The notes: generated by a model not told the origin, from the letters alone. DNA of 60,000 nucleotides from Acanthaster planci (GCF_001949145.1 NW_019091416.1:1469132-1529131), one strand, 5' to 3'. Shown: positions 27,401 through 39,416, numbered from the stretch's first letter. Numbers and translations: made by a program.

Positions 27401-30400
27401 ATCAACGATGACGGACGGTATACATACATGTACTGAGCAGGTTCATTCTTGTACATTTTGGTTAAGGAAAGAAGGATTTCACAGGATTTGAATTTATGCC
27501 CTTTACAGTGTCATGAAGCTTCAAACACTGAGCTTTTCCCACTCTATGCTGGCAGTCTGCCAATTCATCAATGTCTCTGTTCTGAAAGCTGTTAAAATTG
27601 AATGCCAGAAACCAAGTCTGTGACCCTGAAGCCCAATGCACAAATTTTAGTTTTGATATGTCCCCTCAGTAAACGCTTTGATTGTGAGCACTCACCATTC
27701 GGGAAATCCACTCTTCCTAATCCACTCGTTGGTAATGCGGTGCTGGGATTTTATTGATTTTTATGGCTTTCACTACGTCTTACCCTGACAGCTGGTCCGC
27801 TGAGGTAATTTGATTTGTCTGCATTAGGGACTTTACCGGTGAATCTCTCTCCATGATAATCTATCCCAGAGATGGCAAATCTTGGGAAATGCACTGTGGT
27901 TTTAAAGGGCCGTACACGAGACCGAGTACCCAAGTGCGCAACAAGTTTGTCCAGAACCAGTTCCGAATTGTGGGACCACTCATAATCAACATCACACATT
28001 ACTTAGTAACCCTTAATTAAGGCTGTGAAAAAGTTTTTGTAGTGAAGTTTGAAATGAAAATCAGTACATGTGCATTTAAGTTAATGTTAATGATAGTTCA
28101 TGCACTCTCATTCAGCATCAACAATGTAGACATAAGGACAGCAGTGCATTACTAACCATTTTATTATGTGTGAAAGTCAATAAGGAGCATTTCAGAGAAA
28201 ACTGAATTAATGTAATTTTCAAGCTGCCCCCTTCTCATTTTTTCTTAATATTTGAGAATATGTTACAGGTGCCTGACTGCCTAGAATTCCCTTTATGACA
28301 TACCCATTTCCCTGTGCTAGCCATAAATGCACAACCCCGGGGTTACATTAAAAGAGTGGTTTAATTCCATGCAATCCTGCTAAACCACTATTTTAAAAGT
28401 TGTAGGTATTAAAACCTATGCCATTAAACTCTCTGATGGTCCACAGATTCCGTCATGTTGGTATTCACCTTTGTGATGTCGTCCAAATTCTTTATAAGTT
28501 CCTAAAATAGAGAACGAAAAGAGATAACAGTGAATTACTAGCCTAACACCATCAGAGCATGAGTTAAACCTTCAGAAACCGGTTTACAGTACAGACTACA
28601 ATTGTCAAAAGAAATCTTTGGACTGACCTTTTCACCAAAGGGACAACTAATCAATGGTGTTCAATAATGCTCCAGGCAACTTGATAATTCCTCGTTACAA
28701 AACCGCAAGGTAAAGGCTAACAAAGGAACATCATTGTATTGCATTGCGCAAAAGGGTCAAAGGCATGGTGAAGCCCCAGGTAATAAGATTCAAATAACAC
28801 CTGCAGGACTTACTCTTGGCAAGCAGCAGCCATCTTGGAAGTATTAAGTTTTAATCAAGTAGCAATTAGCTACTAGTGCATATTCCGGTGGAACTGAAGC
28901 ATGCACCTCCAAGATGGCCATCGTGCAAAGTCTCTATATCCTACTTACTCTATTTCCAATATACTTTAAAATTGGCAGGAAGTAAAATCCACAGCCCAGT
29001 TAGTCAAAATGTATTTGGGGGTATACAGGAAAAAAGTTTAAAGATGGATCTGCTTCAGTTCAATGAATTAGGTAAAGTATTGATGAATTATTACCAATGA
29101 TCTTGGGCCTGGAATGGGCGTCTTGACGCATGGTTCATCATACTCATTGGGCACAAGTTTTTTGACAGCAGCATTCACGGAACTTGTACCAAATCCTACA
29201 AAAATGTAATGAAAATAACAGGACAGTGTTTAAAATGGTTTAAATGCAATGGTACATGTAATTCAAAGCAGACATATGCTACTATGGTATATGTTCAAAC
29301 TGACATTACACCCTGGCTTATTTGAGTTATTGGTTGAGAAAGAGGGCTGGCAGACATGGGGCGTGTAACATCAATCAGGCCTCACAAAACACTCTATACT
29401 CGTTCCTTCCTGTATCATGTATGTTTATTCACTTAAAGGATCCAGAATTGAATTTTTCTTCGAATCACTTTTTGTGTATCTCTGTGCTCTTCTTCCATGT
29501 ATGAAGACTGTTTGACATCTTTTTTGAGTTACGTGAACTGAACGGTGCACTTTTTCAAACATTAAAAATTGACAAAGCCTTTCTGGACAAGTGAGGGCGC
29601 TTTTGCTTTGATGTAAATCCAAGAAGACATGGTTCAGGATGCATGTTTCCATGTTCAAATTGTGAACCCCAAATTTGCTATCTGGGAACATTTCTGTGAA
29701 AAGGATTTTAGCTGGATTATTGCTATATACTTACACAGCAATAAATTGCAAAAGAAAATGAAATCTGCCATAACAGTGGTTAAAAAAAAACTAGAAATTT
29801 TCTGTGCACAAATCAGTGCAACATTGAGATTCGGTGCCTTGGATGACATCATAGTTCTACTCATGAATAGGCATTAGCATAAAAACCAAATAAGCATCAA
29901 AATATTGGTTAAAATTGCAAAACAAACATTTAAAATCAGGTTAATTGAAACCCCAAGAAGCAATTTCAAGGGTTTTCAATAAAATTTATAAAAATTTTTC
30001 TATTTCCTGGTTCCTTTAAGTTTTATCCTTAGAATTTCATGCCGTAATATCAACCTGCATACTGCGCAGTTGCACGGTCCAATCAGAGATGTGAATGGCA
30101 GGCAGATGTAATCCTGGTTCATGGCAATATCGAATATATTAGGTAAAGGCTGTCTTTGGACAGCTACCAGTAGCGCGTTAATTTGAATTCATTGTCCCAT
30201 TGTCAGGTCACGGGCCTATCGTAAATGGTGATAGTGCCTTGCGGTCTGGTACACAAAAGCTAGAGGCCTCATCGCATGCCTGCACTGGTTTGCATGTGTG
30301 TGGCATGGTGGATGTACAAGTTATTTTCAGTTGAATGTGCATAAAAGTTAAGTGCCATGGGTGGTATGCATTTCAGGGTTTTTCCCAATCTTGACTCCAT

Positions 30401-31043
30401 CTCTATTTCAGGCTTTGTCTCTGACAGTGGAAGCACTTTTCAGCCTCAATATTCAAAAAATGCTTCCATCTTTAGATCAATGGCATAAGTCAATTTGATG
30501 TTCCCGCAACAAACATGACTTTTTTACTTTAAACTTAAAACTCCACAGTGGAGGCCGGCGGGACCACAGGAACCCAAACAAATGTACTTAATATCTGAGA
30601 TCTGGGAAACCCCCCCCCCTTTAGTGTGCCCGCACCATAGCCCAGGGAATCAGTTAACGAGCAAGTTTGGTATATCAAAAGGAAAGGTCATTTAAGAACA
30701 AAGGCATGCGTACAAGTCGAATTGGGGTATACATATGACTGTACTAATAGGGCGAACTTTGAGCACACATTTCTGTTCCCCTATGACCTTTGTCCCCAAA
30801 ATATCACTGGGAAGACATTCCTAGCTCTATGGTAACAGACAGACACAGTGTGCAGATTCTCTGTAATTCTTGTGAATTCTCTGACAGTGCTCATTAAGAG
30901 TTAAGTTATTAATCTCATCACATAGCTTCAAAACCTTGACAAGTGTACATACCTCGGAGCACACTCCCATGGACATGACCAATCAATAATCTACATCTTG
31001 CTGGACCAAGTCCATAGGAGGTCAACCTCTGCATCCAAGCCAT
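15479..31043 (-). CDS. ABAT: 4-aminobutyrate aminotransferase, mitochondrial (GABA transaminase), complete
   Basis: Fifteen coding exons, in order: 30953-31043, 29095-29195, 28469-28501, 24622-24739, 24109-24158, 23588-23668, 22569-22661, 22045-22104, 21128-21191, 20641-20789, 19863-20000, 19270-19437, 17660-17806, 16462-16573, 15479-15597. Phases agree throughout, giving 507 residues (human about 500). The enzyme moves the amino group of GABA to 2-oxoglutarate, giving succinic semialdehyde, in the mitochondrial matrix with PLP. The N-terminus (MAWMQRLTSYGLGPARCRLL) is basic and lacks acids, fitting a targeting peptide. Residues equivalent to pig enzyme sites are kept: Lys365 (PLP lysine, TFSKKM), Asp334 (IIDEVQTG), Glu306 (EGGDNH), Phe225 and Arg228 (SFHGR, GABA carboxylate), Arg481, and the Cys172/Cys175 pair (CGAC) that holds the iron-sulfur cluster. 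An acceptor ending at 31054 implies an upstream noncoding exon, not found. Confidence 0.97.
15786..15951 (+). mobile_element. Nonautonomous DNA element, CAGTGTTG family, copy 2
   Basis: It starts CAGTGTTGTAGTCGAGTC and ends GACTTCAACACTG, giving inverted ends of about 13 bp. The interior matches the element at 2446-2601. It lies in the last ABAT intron. No convincing target-site duplication was found. Confidence 0.7.
16688..16795 (-). repeat. Possible tRNA-related SINE fragment
   Basis: The minus strand contains CATGGCTGCTTTGGCGCCTC followed about 15 bases later by AAGTTCGAGCCTC, which resembles a Pol III B box. The A box is weak and no tail was identified. It lies in ABAT intron 13. Confidence 0.35.
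22794..23029. mobile_element. Inverted-repeat element with 47-bp arms in ABAT intron 6
   Basis: The left arm (22794-22840) and right arm (22982-23029) are imperfect reverse complements sharing GGGCACAATTTGTGACG and TTCCAYGAGGTT. The 140-bp spacer has no coding signal. Termini and target duplication could not be set, so it may be a mini transposon or two inverted copies of a longer repeat. Confidence 0.6.
23791..23838 (-). repeat. 3' tail of a non-LTR element (LINE/SINE type)
   Basis: On the minus strand, TTTCCTTTGGGATTAATAAA is followed by a short ACTATGA repeat. This combination marks the 3' end of several vertebrate and invertebrate non-LTR families (CR1/L2/Rex type). The body of the element was not recognised. 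It lies in ABAT intron 5. Confidence 0.5.
25368..25524. mobile_element. 157-bp MITE with long terminal inverted repeats
   Basis: It starts CAGACCTGCCAACATGCCGT and ends with the matching inverted sequence ACGGCTAGGTTGGCAGGTCTG. The arms pair for about 65 bp, including CTCCTTCCTGAGGTCAG. The flanks AGACTA and AGACTG could be a 6-bp target duplication with one mismatch. It lies in ABAT intron 3. Confidence 0.8.
26822..26952 (-). repeat. Dispersed repeat of unknown family, copy A
   Basis: It aligns over about 131 bp with 51388-51518 in the same orientation, at roughly three-quarters identity by eye. The longest shared word is CTCTCTTGGTC, with a TTCCGACCAAAG block nearby. The reverse strand reads MSPELDQERAQLSQQRRLLW. 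It lies in ABAT intron 3. Confidence 0.65.
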
Positions 31044-33219
31044 GATGAGTATACTAGAAGATCAAACCAACCACCTTGCAAAGTGAAAGAAATGGGTGAT
31101 TTATAATCAAAACTTCACATTAAATGCAGAGTGTCTTTTTGCAAACTTGCAAAAAGTTGGTTTGACACGATCTCTGGAGGTGCCTTTTAAAAAGACAGCA
31201 AAAAACATTGAGCAGAATGCTGGAATTGCACTTTGGACATTTAGGGCATGTTATATTTGACCTCGTGGGAATAAATTGGCTTTAATATATATATTTAGAA
31301 CAAAGACATACAAATATAATGGACTATGGTATTTAACTGATTTGGTAATGCTCTTGTTGGGATTGCTTAGAATATCCATCAAGGGGTTTCTTTATACCAC
31401 TTCAGCAATGGATAAATGACAAATGTTCAGCTCATCTTGCGTACATCTAATCATCAATTTTCAATTCAGCACTACGTGTATGTCTTGCTGACTTCTTCAA
31501 CAGGAATTCTGAGAGAAAATTTCACCCTTAACCAGTTCAGGGTTAAATTTCATTTTTAAAGCCATGCTGCCATTGGTCCAGTGATCAGAAAAAAATCAAG
31601 GACAGATCCAGAACCAACATTTTGACCGAATATTTCGGCTCTAATCTTATTTTTTTGGGGGGGGAGGGAGATGGCAGTTCCCCCCTCCCCTCCCCCCAAA
31701 ATCAACCCTTAGTAGAATGACTGTATGTATGAGATCACCACAGGTCTTTTCACATAGACCTACATGTATCTGTTGCCTTTTAATTACCTTCCAGTGACTC
31801 CCCACCACATGCATGGCTGACTGTCAACAGAGGTTTTGCATGACAGCCATCTTTAAGGTAACTACTTGTTAGGGGGGGAATACTTGTACAAAAGGTCTAC
31901 GCATGTGTATACCCCTGTGGAGCAAAAGCTCTGATTTTTTACCAGAAAGACTGCTGCTATGCAATACCACAATACGTTGTTTACTGCACACCAAAACACC
32001 ACATTTACTGTACTAGAACTATTGGGGTGAATGTACATTTTGAGGTAAAAGCAGTTGCTAATCAATAAATGGTAGGCAATGTTTGTTATTAAAAGGTCTG
32101 TTTCATGTTACCATGGCAACACCAACTTGTTGTTTCTTGAGGTACATGTAATAAAGACTTGTCATTCTGGTTACAGTACTTTACCAAGCATGTGTGTAAC
32201 TGGTATGCTAATTTGCTTTGGAATTTCCTCTTACAAGCTACATGTATGAGTGACATGCATACTTCCAAAAGAAACAGTATTTTATCAAAATTAAACTTCA
32301 AAACAGGGTTTGCGAACAAGATTCATGCATGGACATCACTTGACACCCTGGGCACAAACCCTACCAGACTGGTATGAAATTTTTGAAGTATTTTCTAAGT
32401 AAACACTTTCATATTTCACCTGCTAAATTGGACATTTTAGGACACGTCACCAGTATCTAATGGTTGATATATACATGTACCACTTTAGGCTAGATCAGTG
32501 ATGTTGTATATGGAACTCTTACCAGGGTTCTGTTTAAAAACACTTACTGGTACTTCATATAACTTCTTGTTGTGAGTGTTGTTTGTTATGTTTGTTTGTT
32601 TGCTTTCTGATATTTTTTAAATACATAACAAGCAGAATAAACACTGGGAAAAAAAGAGACTAAGACAACCAGAGTTGCGGTAAATTGTAGAGTCCCGAGC
32701 TGCACACATGTGCATATTTACTGGTCCAATCCAGAGTGTAACGATGCACAAAAAGCGAGTGTAGGAAAAGATTCACTGTGCAGATCTTTTAACGAATAGA
32801 TTCAAGTTGTTCAACAAATCGTTAAAAAAAAACAGCATACTCATAGTCCGTAAACTTCTCTGGAAACTATAAATAAAGAAAAAAAACAGCAGTGCTTCAT
32901 CGTCTGATCACCAAGGGTGAGTGAGAAATTATGCTCAAACTGTAGGACTGATGACTTCGGACTGACATGACTGATTAGGCAGGTTTTTTTTTCTTCCTCT
33001 ATTCATTTTGTTAGAATTTACTGCACCATGACATATTCAATTACTATTGAATTTGACCATATGGCACTAGGCCAGGAATATATAAAAACTGAAGTGATGA
33101 TGACTCATGTACAAAAAGATGCCTGCTGGGCGCATCCATGTCAGTGCACAAACCTACGTAAAGCTCAGAATTTTGTACGGCTTTTGTATAGCTATTTACA
33201 TATCTGCATCTGTATTCAG
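31044..33219. other. Region upstream of ABAT, no recognised exon
   Basis: A 5' noncoding exon and the promoter of ABAT are expected somewhere to the right of 31054, but none could be fixed. The only notable structure is the G/C-run hairpin at 31653-31701. Open frames are short. Confidence 0.45.
31653..31701. repeat. G-run / C-run inverted repeat
   Basis: TTTTGGGGGGGGAGGGAG is followed after about 10 bases by CCCCCCTCCCCTCCCCCC and AAAA. One strand carries several G-runs, so it could form either a hairpin or a G-quadruplex. Confidence 0.7.
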
Positions 33220-33533
33220 TTAGGCCCTTTTGCCAGGAAGCATGATCACAGCAGAAAAATGTTCCTGGCAAAAGGGCGTAAGAAACACACTGTCTTTATT
33301 TAGTAAAATTGGATATAATTTACAACAAAATCAACCTGGGCTGTACAAAAAGCAACTTTTGAACAATTTATTAAAGGACTTCAGCATTTTATACAAATTT
33401 TTTGCCAAGAAATCTTCATATTTCATTAAAATACAATAGTTGCATACTTTCATCCTTTTGCCGGGAAAAGTTTTTTGCAGTGATCATGCTTCCCGGCAAA
33501 AAGGGCCTAAGCGCTTACGCCCTTCTGCCGGGC
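33220..33533. repeat. Nested palindromic element (two hairpin modules in inverted orientation)
   Basis: Module 1 (33220-33281) has a perfect 15-bp stem, CCCTTTTGCCAGGAA with its complement. Module 2 (33453-33510) has the stem CCTTTTGCCGGGAA with its complement and reads as the reverse complement of module 1, sharing AAGCATGATCAC. A third end (33514-33533) joins module 2 head to head through AGCGCT. All ends read TTA[G/C]GCCCTT. No protein is encoded. Confidence 0.7.
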
Positions 33534-34811
33534 ACACGACGATTTGTGATCCTCTTCTAGCCAAGAACGTTCTCTTTCAAAATGTGTTATTAGTTTGGAC
33601 TAAATTGCTGTCTAACACCCAAAAAATAAATCGGAGAGAACAATGAGTCAGAGAGCTTCGGAGTCAGGTGGTGGCGGCTTCACAAGGGGACACCATTTTT
33701 CGAAATAATCCTCAAAAACCTTTGACTTTTCAGTTCGCTTCCCCTTCTGATAAATGCCCTCTAAGTTGCTTTTATGCAATGTTCTGAGCTTTCGACTGAT
33801 ACCAAAGTTTTCAAATTTTCACAGGTAATTTCACTGATAAAACGTGTCAAAATCACACAACTTAATGCCACCAATTTTCATAGGAAAACTGACAAAAATT
33901 GTCACGAAAATCGTAAAAAAAGCCCATTACGGAGGAGAGGTACATAAAAGTAGTGTAGTCCACAAATCATTTGGGAGTAAATTTGATTGAGAAAATGCAG
34001 TCTCAGGCGAAATAACTGGGCACATTCAAAATCCCATAGCGTTATAAACAGTAAAACTTGGACCTGGGAATCATACGGATCCGGAGTGTGGCTTGTTGGG
34101 GGTATATCTTTTTTAACATGGTCTATTTTGCAAGCATAGACAATCTTAATGGCGTGTTGTGCATGTATACAAGCACACACGTATATTTTTTCTGTTTTCA
34201 TACAGTTAAATTTTTTTATGAGTGACACATACATGTAAAATAGACAAACTCCACAACTTTTTCCTTTCATTTTGGAAATCCTTGATATAAATGTAATAAA
34301 CTTAAACAATCACATAATGGAAATTTATGCAGCTAGACCTAATAAGGGAAGTATTTGGATTTGTTTTCACTTTTAGGTTTTCAATCACACCACTTCAAAA
34401 TTATTTGCACAGCAGTATACCTATGTACAAAACACTTCAACAGAGGTTAGTTGGTCTTGAAATTCATAAGATGTGGCCATTTATTGGCCGCAAAGGTCAT
34501 TCTAGAATGACTGACAGTATTTACAGGCCATCGTTTTGGTGATGGTAGGTCTATGCTGGGAAACTAATAAAAGGATGTCAGTTTAATTCTATTCAGAGGA
34601 ATAAATGTGAACGAAACGTACGCGACAGACACATACATGTATGTCCTTACCGGTATATTTCAAACCTTTATGACTCCACTACATTACAAGCTATGAAGGT
34701 GATTTATCACACCAATGAACTTCTCTTGAGCTGCTCTTTCCAACCATACTAGACTTGTGGTTATTGCTGGAAAAAAATAAAATCCATCATCTTCCCTGCA
34801 GTTGTAGAAGT

Positions 34812-35490
34812 TAGGCTACGCTTACTTCCAGAACTGTTAGGTTTACACAAACCTTCTAGATAGCCATGTACTAACTCCCATAAACACCAAATTTCATACA
34901 TGCCTTCCTGGTGAAGCTAAATGTCAGATGGGGAGGTCTATTCACCTTATATTCTTAAGCATTTTGCTCATCCACACTACAGAAAATCAGCATCACTTAG
35001 CATACACTCTCAATACCTGTCAATTGTTTGACAGCTTTTTCTTTTGTTTTCTTGACCCTCGTCCAAATGAAAGCTGGGCTATGATTGGTCACTGGAATGG
35101 AAGCAAATTGGACCAAAGTGTGCTTTCATCAGTGGGTGACAGGAAAACAAAAGGGAAAGACAGGAGCTGTGTTGGGATTGGTCAAGCTGTCAAACAGCTG
35201 AAAGTTACTGAGAGTACATACATGCTTAGAGATGCTGCTGATTTTCTGTAGTGTGGATGGGCCAAATCATATGCTCCAGAATTTCACCATTTTATTGAGG
35301 ATCTAAGGTGAATGGACCTCCCCATCTGACATCAAACTTCACCAGGAAGGCATGTTGCACAAATTGGTCTGATGGAAGAGTAAGTTGTCACAATCAAAAC
35401 AGCCAAAAATGGGAGTTAGTATGCCTACATGGCTATCTCCAAGGTTTGTATAATTATAAACCTTACAATTCTGGAAGTAGGCTACGCTTA
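34812..35490. mobile_element. 653-bp fold-back element with 13-bp flanking direct repeat
   Basis: The element spans 34825-35477. It begins CTTCCAGAACTGTTAGGTTT and ends with the inverted counterpart ending CAATTCTGGAAG. The arms (about 34825-35085 and 35110-35477) are imperfect reverse complements almost to the centre, sharing TGCCTTCCTGGTGAAG, GTCAGATGGGGAGGTC, CATCCACACTACAG and TTTGACAGCT; the right arm has extra segments. Immediately outside lie perfect copies of TAGGCTACGCTTA (34812-34824 and 35478-35490), a probable target-site duplication. No transposase is encoded, so it must be nonautonomous. Confidence 0.85.
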
Positions 35491-38400
35491 TAAGGAACAA
35501 ACAATCGGCAACACCAAAGTTAAAGCACGAGCTTAGGAGTACGACAACTGAAAATGACAAGGATCTGTGTGTCACTGTCAGATTTATAATGGGCCTACCG
35601 CGATAAAGTAGCGTGCACAAAAGTATACTGACGTCCCGACCGGACAGTGGACCTTGTTCAGAGCCCTTCTCTTGGGCTCGTACTATGGACCGGGAACCGA
35701 CCACCAACACTGCTCAGCCCGCGGGAGCTCCTTCTGCTGTTGTGTTGAAGTTCAGTAGGTCTTGCATGTACATGTAGCCTATTGCGAGACTTTTGTTGCA
35801 GTCTGTCCTTGTAGGCTACTGCATAGGCGAAAGGGCTTGGCTCCACGCTCTCGTCACGAATGCTATTGATCCTCGGACTTGAATCCTGACAAGGCATGGG
35901 AGATCTTTTGACCCGCTGCACTTTCGACTGTTTACACAAGTCCCAGTCCTAATGCCGCGCCCCTGGAGTTGCGGGCTGAATATAACCGGCATGATCATAG
36001 AGCAAGGAACAGATACGAACACACGCTGCACGATATTTGTACACACAATATCATGGTTCTGTTTCACAGCGCCCTCTGTCTTTTGAAAAACGCTACCCGT
36101 TCTCCATGGGGTCGGTCTGCAGGCGGGACGTCAGATCATGCTTACGATCTCAAAGCATAGAATAATTTTTTCACTCCTGAAGTTGGTCTCGAACTTTGCC
36201 ACATCCACGAAACTCAGCATTTCTAAGGGGGAAGTAAGATTATAAAGTCGTCTAATTCTTTTTTCATTTTGACTAGATTCCTTTCAATTAATGTGTCGAA
36301 ACACTGAAAATATGTATTTCATTGACCTTTGGCTGTGTCAAAACTGGCAGTAACAAACTCGCGTCAGTTGCAGGTTGGGTTTAAATCATGCTCTTCTACA
36401 ATACCTCGCAATTTATCTGAAAGTATGAAAATACTGACGTACACAACTCACCAATGATTTTATTCATTGGATGATTTTATTGAAGAAAAACAGTGCTGAT
36501 ATCTACCAATAAATAAAGTACAGAAATTACTGTTATCAAAATTAAACAAAACAAAGCAAGACTTTACAGTACATGTGACACATAACATCAAAAGATATTT
36601 TACAAAATATTGTTGAACCATTTAAGGGCAAGTAAAACACATTCTGAAGGATCCTATTTCATTTCAGATGGGGACAAAGAACACCATTACATTAAAAAAA
36701 CAAACTAATACCCCAACAAACAAACAAACAACAAACAAATTGAAAACCCAGAAACACCAAAAAGGGGAAACACTGGCTACTTTTGTTTCTGAATATCATA
36801 GCACAAGCCACATGACACAACCAAATCACTCAAAATCTATAATAACAATGATGAACGTTAATTGTGAGTACATTCTTTTCTGACTCTAGACTGTTTTCCG
36901 TTACAGATTCCCTCCCCGGTGGGCGGGAGATGCTCAAGCATGTTTCCAATGATAATTTGTTTCACCTTTTATGCAAATGTTGCATGTAACATACAGTGGC
37001 TCGGTTAGTTTTTAAAAATTAAAGGGTAATACCCCACGGGGTGTGGCCATGGTTGACGGACCTCAACACAGTAACAGTAGCCACACCGTCCCCCCATCAC
37101 CGTCACCATCATAAAACTAGTACGAACAATTAACCCGTCAAAATGCCATCCCTGCTTTGCACTCCTGCAGAGCGAGTTACATATGCATTTGTGCCAAGGC
37201 CATTACCACATTGTGGGAACAATTTCTTTTGTAAGGAGATTTGAGAGCAAGTTTCCAGGAACAAAATTTGTCTCGGAATTCAATCCACAACTATGGAATG
37301 GGCATACATGAAAATGAAGTGAGCATGGCCTATGCTACTTGAGTCAGAACAACCGTACTGGTTGACGAACTGATTAAGATGCATACACACTGCAGTAGTG
37401 TCTAGATATTACCCAGAAAAAGAAAAAAAGTAAGAAAAAATTCTAAATTGTACAATTTTGTATTCATAAATATATCATAACTCCATCAATCTACATAATT
37501 ACAAATGTTCATTTACATATTAAAGTGATTAATCAATACCTGTAATTATACTCATAATTTCTGACAAAATATATTAAAGAGCAATTACAGGTGCTGGTAC
37601 ATCAATTTACAAGTTCTTCCTTTACATATGCAAATAAATATGTCATTGATTGCAAATGACTAAGTTTTGAGTTTAACAATATCAGAAAATGCAGATTCGT
37701 ACGATCAACTTATCCAAATGTAAGCAAATAGAGTGGACGACACCAGTATAACTGCTTTGTTACATTTATCCGACCTCATTCATGATATGAATTATCAATT
37801 GTGGTCTCTTCTTCAGATGGGCCGGAGCAAAATATAATACCATTGTTTGAAGGGGAAAAAAAAAATAAGATCAGTATCATGCTACAAACTTTAACAGTTT
37901 GACTCTCACAGTAAATAGAAATTAGTATTTCCATCAATTTCATTCAGAATAAAAGTACACTTATGATTTGCTCCTCAAATCCAGCAAATAAATTTACGGA
38001 TTCACCCAAAACAATGCCTAGTAATAGACTAAAACAAAGGAAACGCACTGGGTATTACAATTTGAAGTAATTCAATTCCTTCACACATCACTTTGGTATC
38101 AAACTGTGTTAAAATAAATGCATTTGCTACACCTGATTTCAACTTGCCTGCATGACCAGAAAAAATTTCAATTCACCGCAAAAAAAAAGTTTTGGTCTTG
38201 CATATCAGTTTACTTTAATCTTCGTAAACTGTCCATCTTGTGAATATAAAATACAATTGCAGAAAAATGAGGCTGTTCCTTGCAACCCAAAATATGGATA
38301 TATTGATATATGTTGATTGAGCTCCAAATTTGAAAACACTCATTCACAAGAAATTTGACAGCCCAATCTAGAAATTTTCAATGACCGATATAACAATCTA

Positions 38401-38660
38401 GGTGTAGGATATGACTAAATCTTTACAAGCGTACAATCAACCACAAAATTTCAGCTAAACAACATGAGCTTACTTAGTAAATGGGCAACAAAATCAAAAG
38501 AACTTGGCCATAACAATTTCAGCAGAAAAACAGATTGCTAATACTACGGGTATACTGGAGGACTCAAGAAGTGTACATCTGTATTTATAACTGACACAAA
38601 ACTGATCCACACAAAACAGATTCATTGCATTTCTGATGCTGACATGGAAAACCAGCAATA
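35491..38660. other. Intergenic DNA between the ABAT and JOSD genes
   Basis: A moderately CpG-rich stretch (about 35580-36150) is a possible promoter region for ABAT, by position only. An A/C-rich CAAA microsatellite lies at about 36710-36740. The rest is AT-rich with no exon. The JOSD 3' UTR may reach into the right-hand part. Confidence 0.45.
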
Positions 38661-38994
38661 CAGGATGTTTCAAACAAGCATACATTTATAAATTGTCTAC
38701 AAAACAAAAGTTTTATTAGTTTCCAGAAATCTTCAATCAGGTATTGGACTCAAACTTTTCAACCACAGTCTGTAATTCTGTTTTAACCCTTTCACCTCTG
38801 TGCGTAAGCCAATTTAAAGTTGAAAAAAGTAAATTGCCCGTGCTCGCTCATGCAGAATGGCTGATAATTGATATGATGGCAAACAAAACAAGAAACCTTG
38901 GTCTATCGATACATGATAAAAGATTTCTGGAAACTAATAGAACTTTTATTTTGTAGGCAATCTTCTAAAATGTTTACTTTTTTGAAACATCCTG
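38661..38994. mobile_element. 334-bp MITE flanked by TA (mariner-like ends)
   Basis: It starts CAGGATGTTTCAAA after TA (38659-38660) and ends TTTGAAACATCCTG before TA (38995-38996). Inner parts of both arms pair again (GTTTTATTAGTTTCCAGAAA with its complement), so the inverted repeats are about 70 bp. It has no transposase frame. Ends and TA target fit a nonautonomous Tc1/mariner relative. Confidence 0.85.
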
Positions 38995-39141
38995 TATATA
39001 CAAGTACAGTACGACTCTTCAACGCTAGAATTTGAAGCTGGACTGGGTGGATGGGGGGTCATGCCTTGGGCAGGGGCAAGGTTATCCCCCTAACACCTTG
39101 TAAACCTTGCAAGCTTACTAGCAAGCTTTCAGCTTTCTATC

Positions 39142-39416
39142 CATACCTGCCAACATTGAAAAGAGCCAACAGCAAAACAAGTGGCTGCGCAAGAGGAGCT
39201 ACTTGTGCATGAACACGCATATGTATGTATTACAACTGCCATTTTGAAATAGCAAGTAACGCACTCTTGTTTTCTGCAATAACACCTGCATTTGCCGGGA
39301 GTTTTCAATTTGTTTTTTTTTCTTTTTCAAGAAATTTGGAATATTACAATTTCTTGCAGTCGGAAAACTTACAAATCAGGACAGTCCCAATTAAATTGGA
39401 GTGGTTGGCAGGTTTG
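39142..39416. mobile_element. Possible second element with TACCTGCCAAC ends
   Basis: ATACCTGCCAACATTG at the left and GGTTGGCAGGTTTG at the right are inverted and resemble the ends of the element at 25368-25524. The interior arms do not pair, so this could be an older or larger relative, or chance. Confidence 0.45.

Noticed and set aside
27751-27999. An 82-codon minus-strand open frame inside ABAT intron 3
   Set aside because: It looks protein-like in places, but no family is recognised and no acceptor or donor fits the ABAT frame. The exons on both sides already join correctly.
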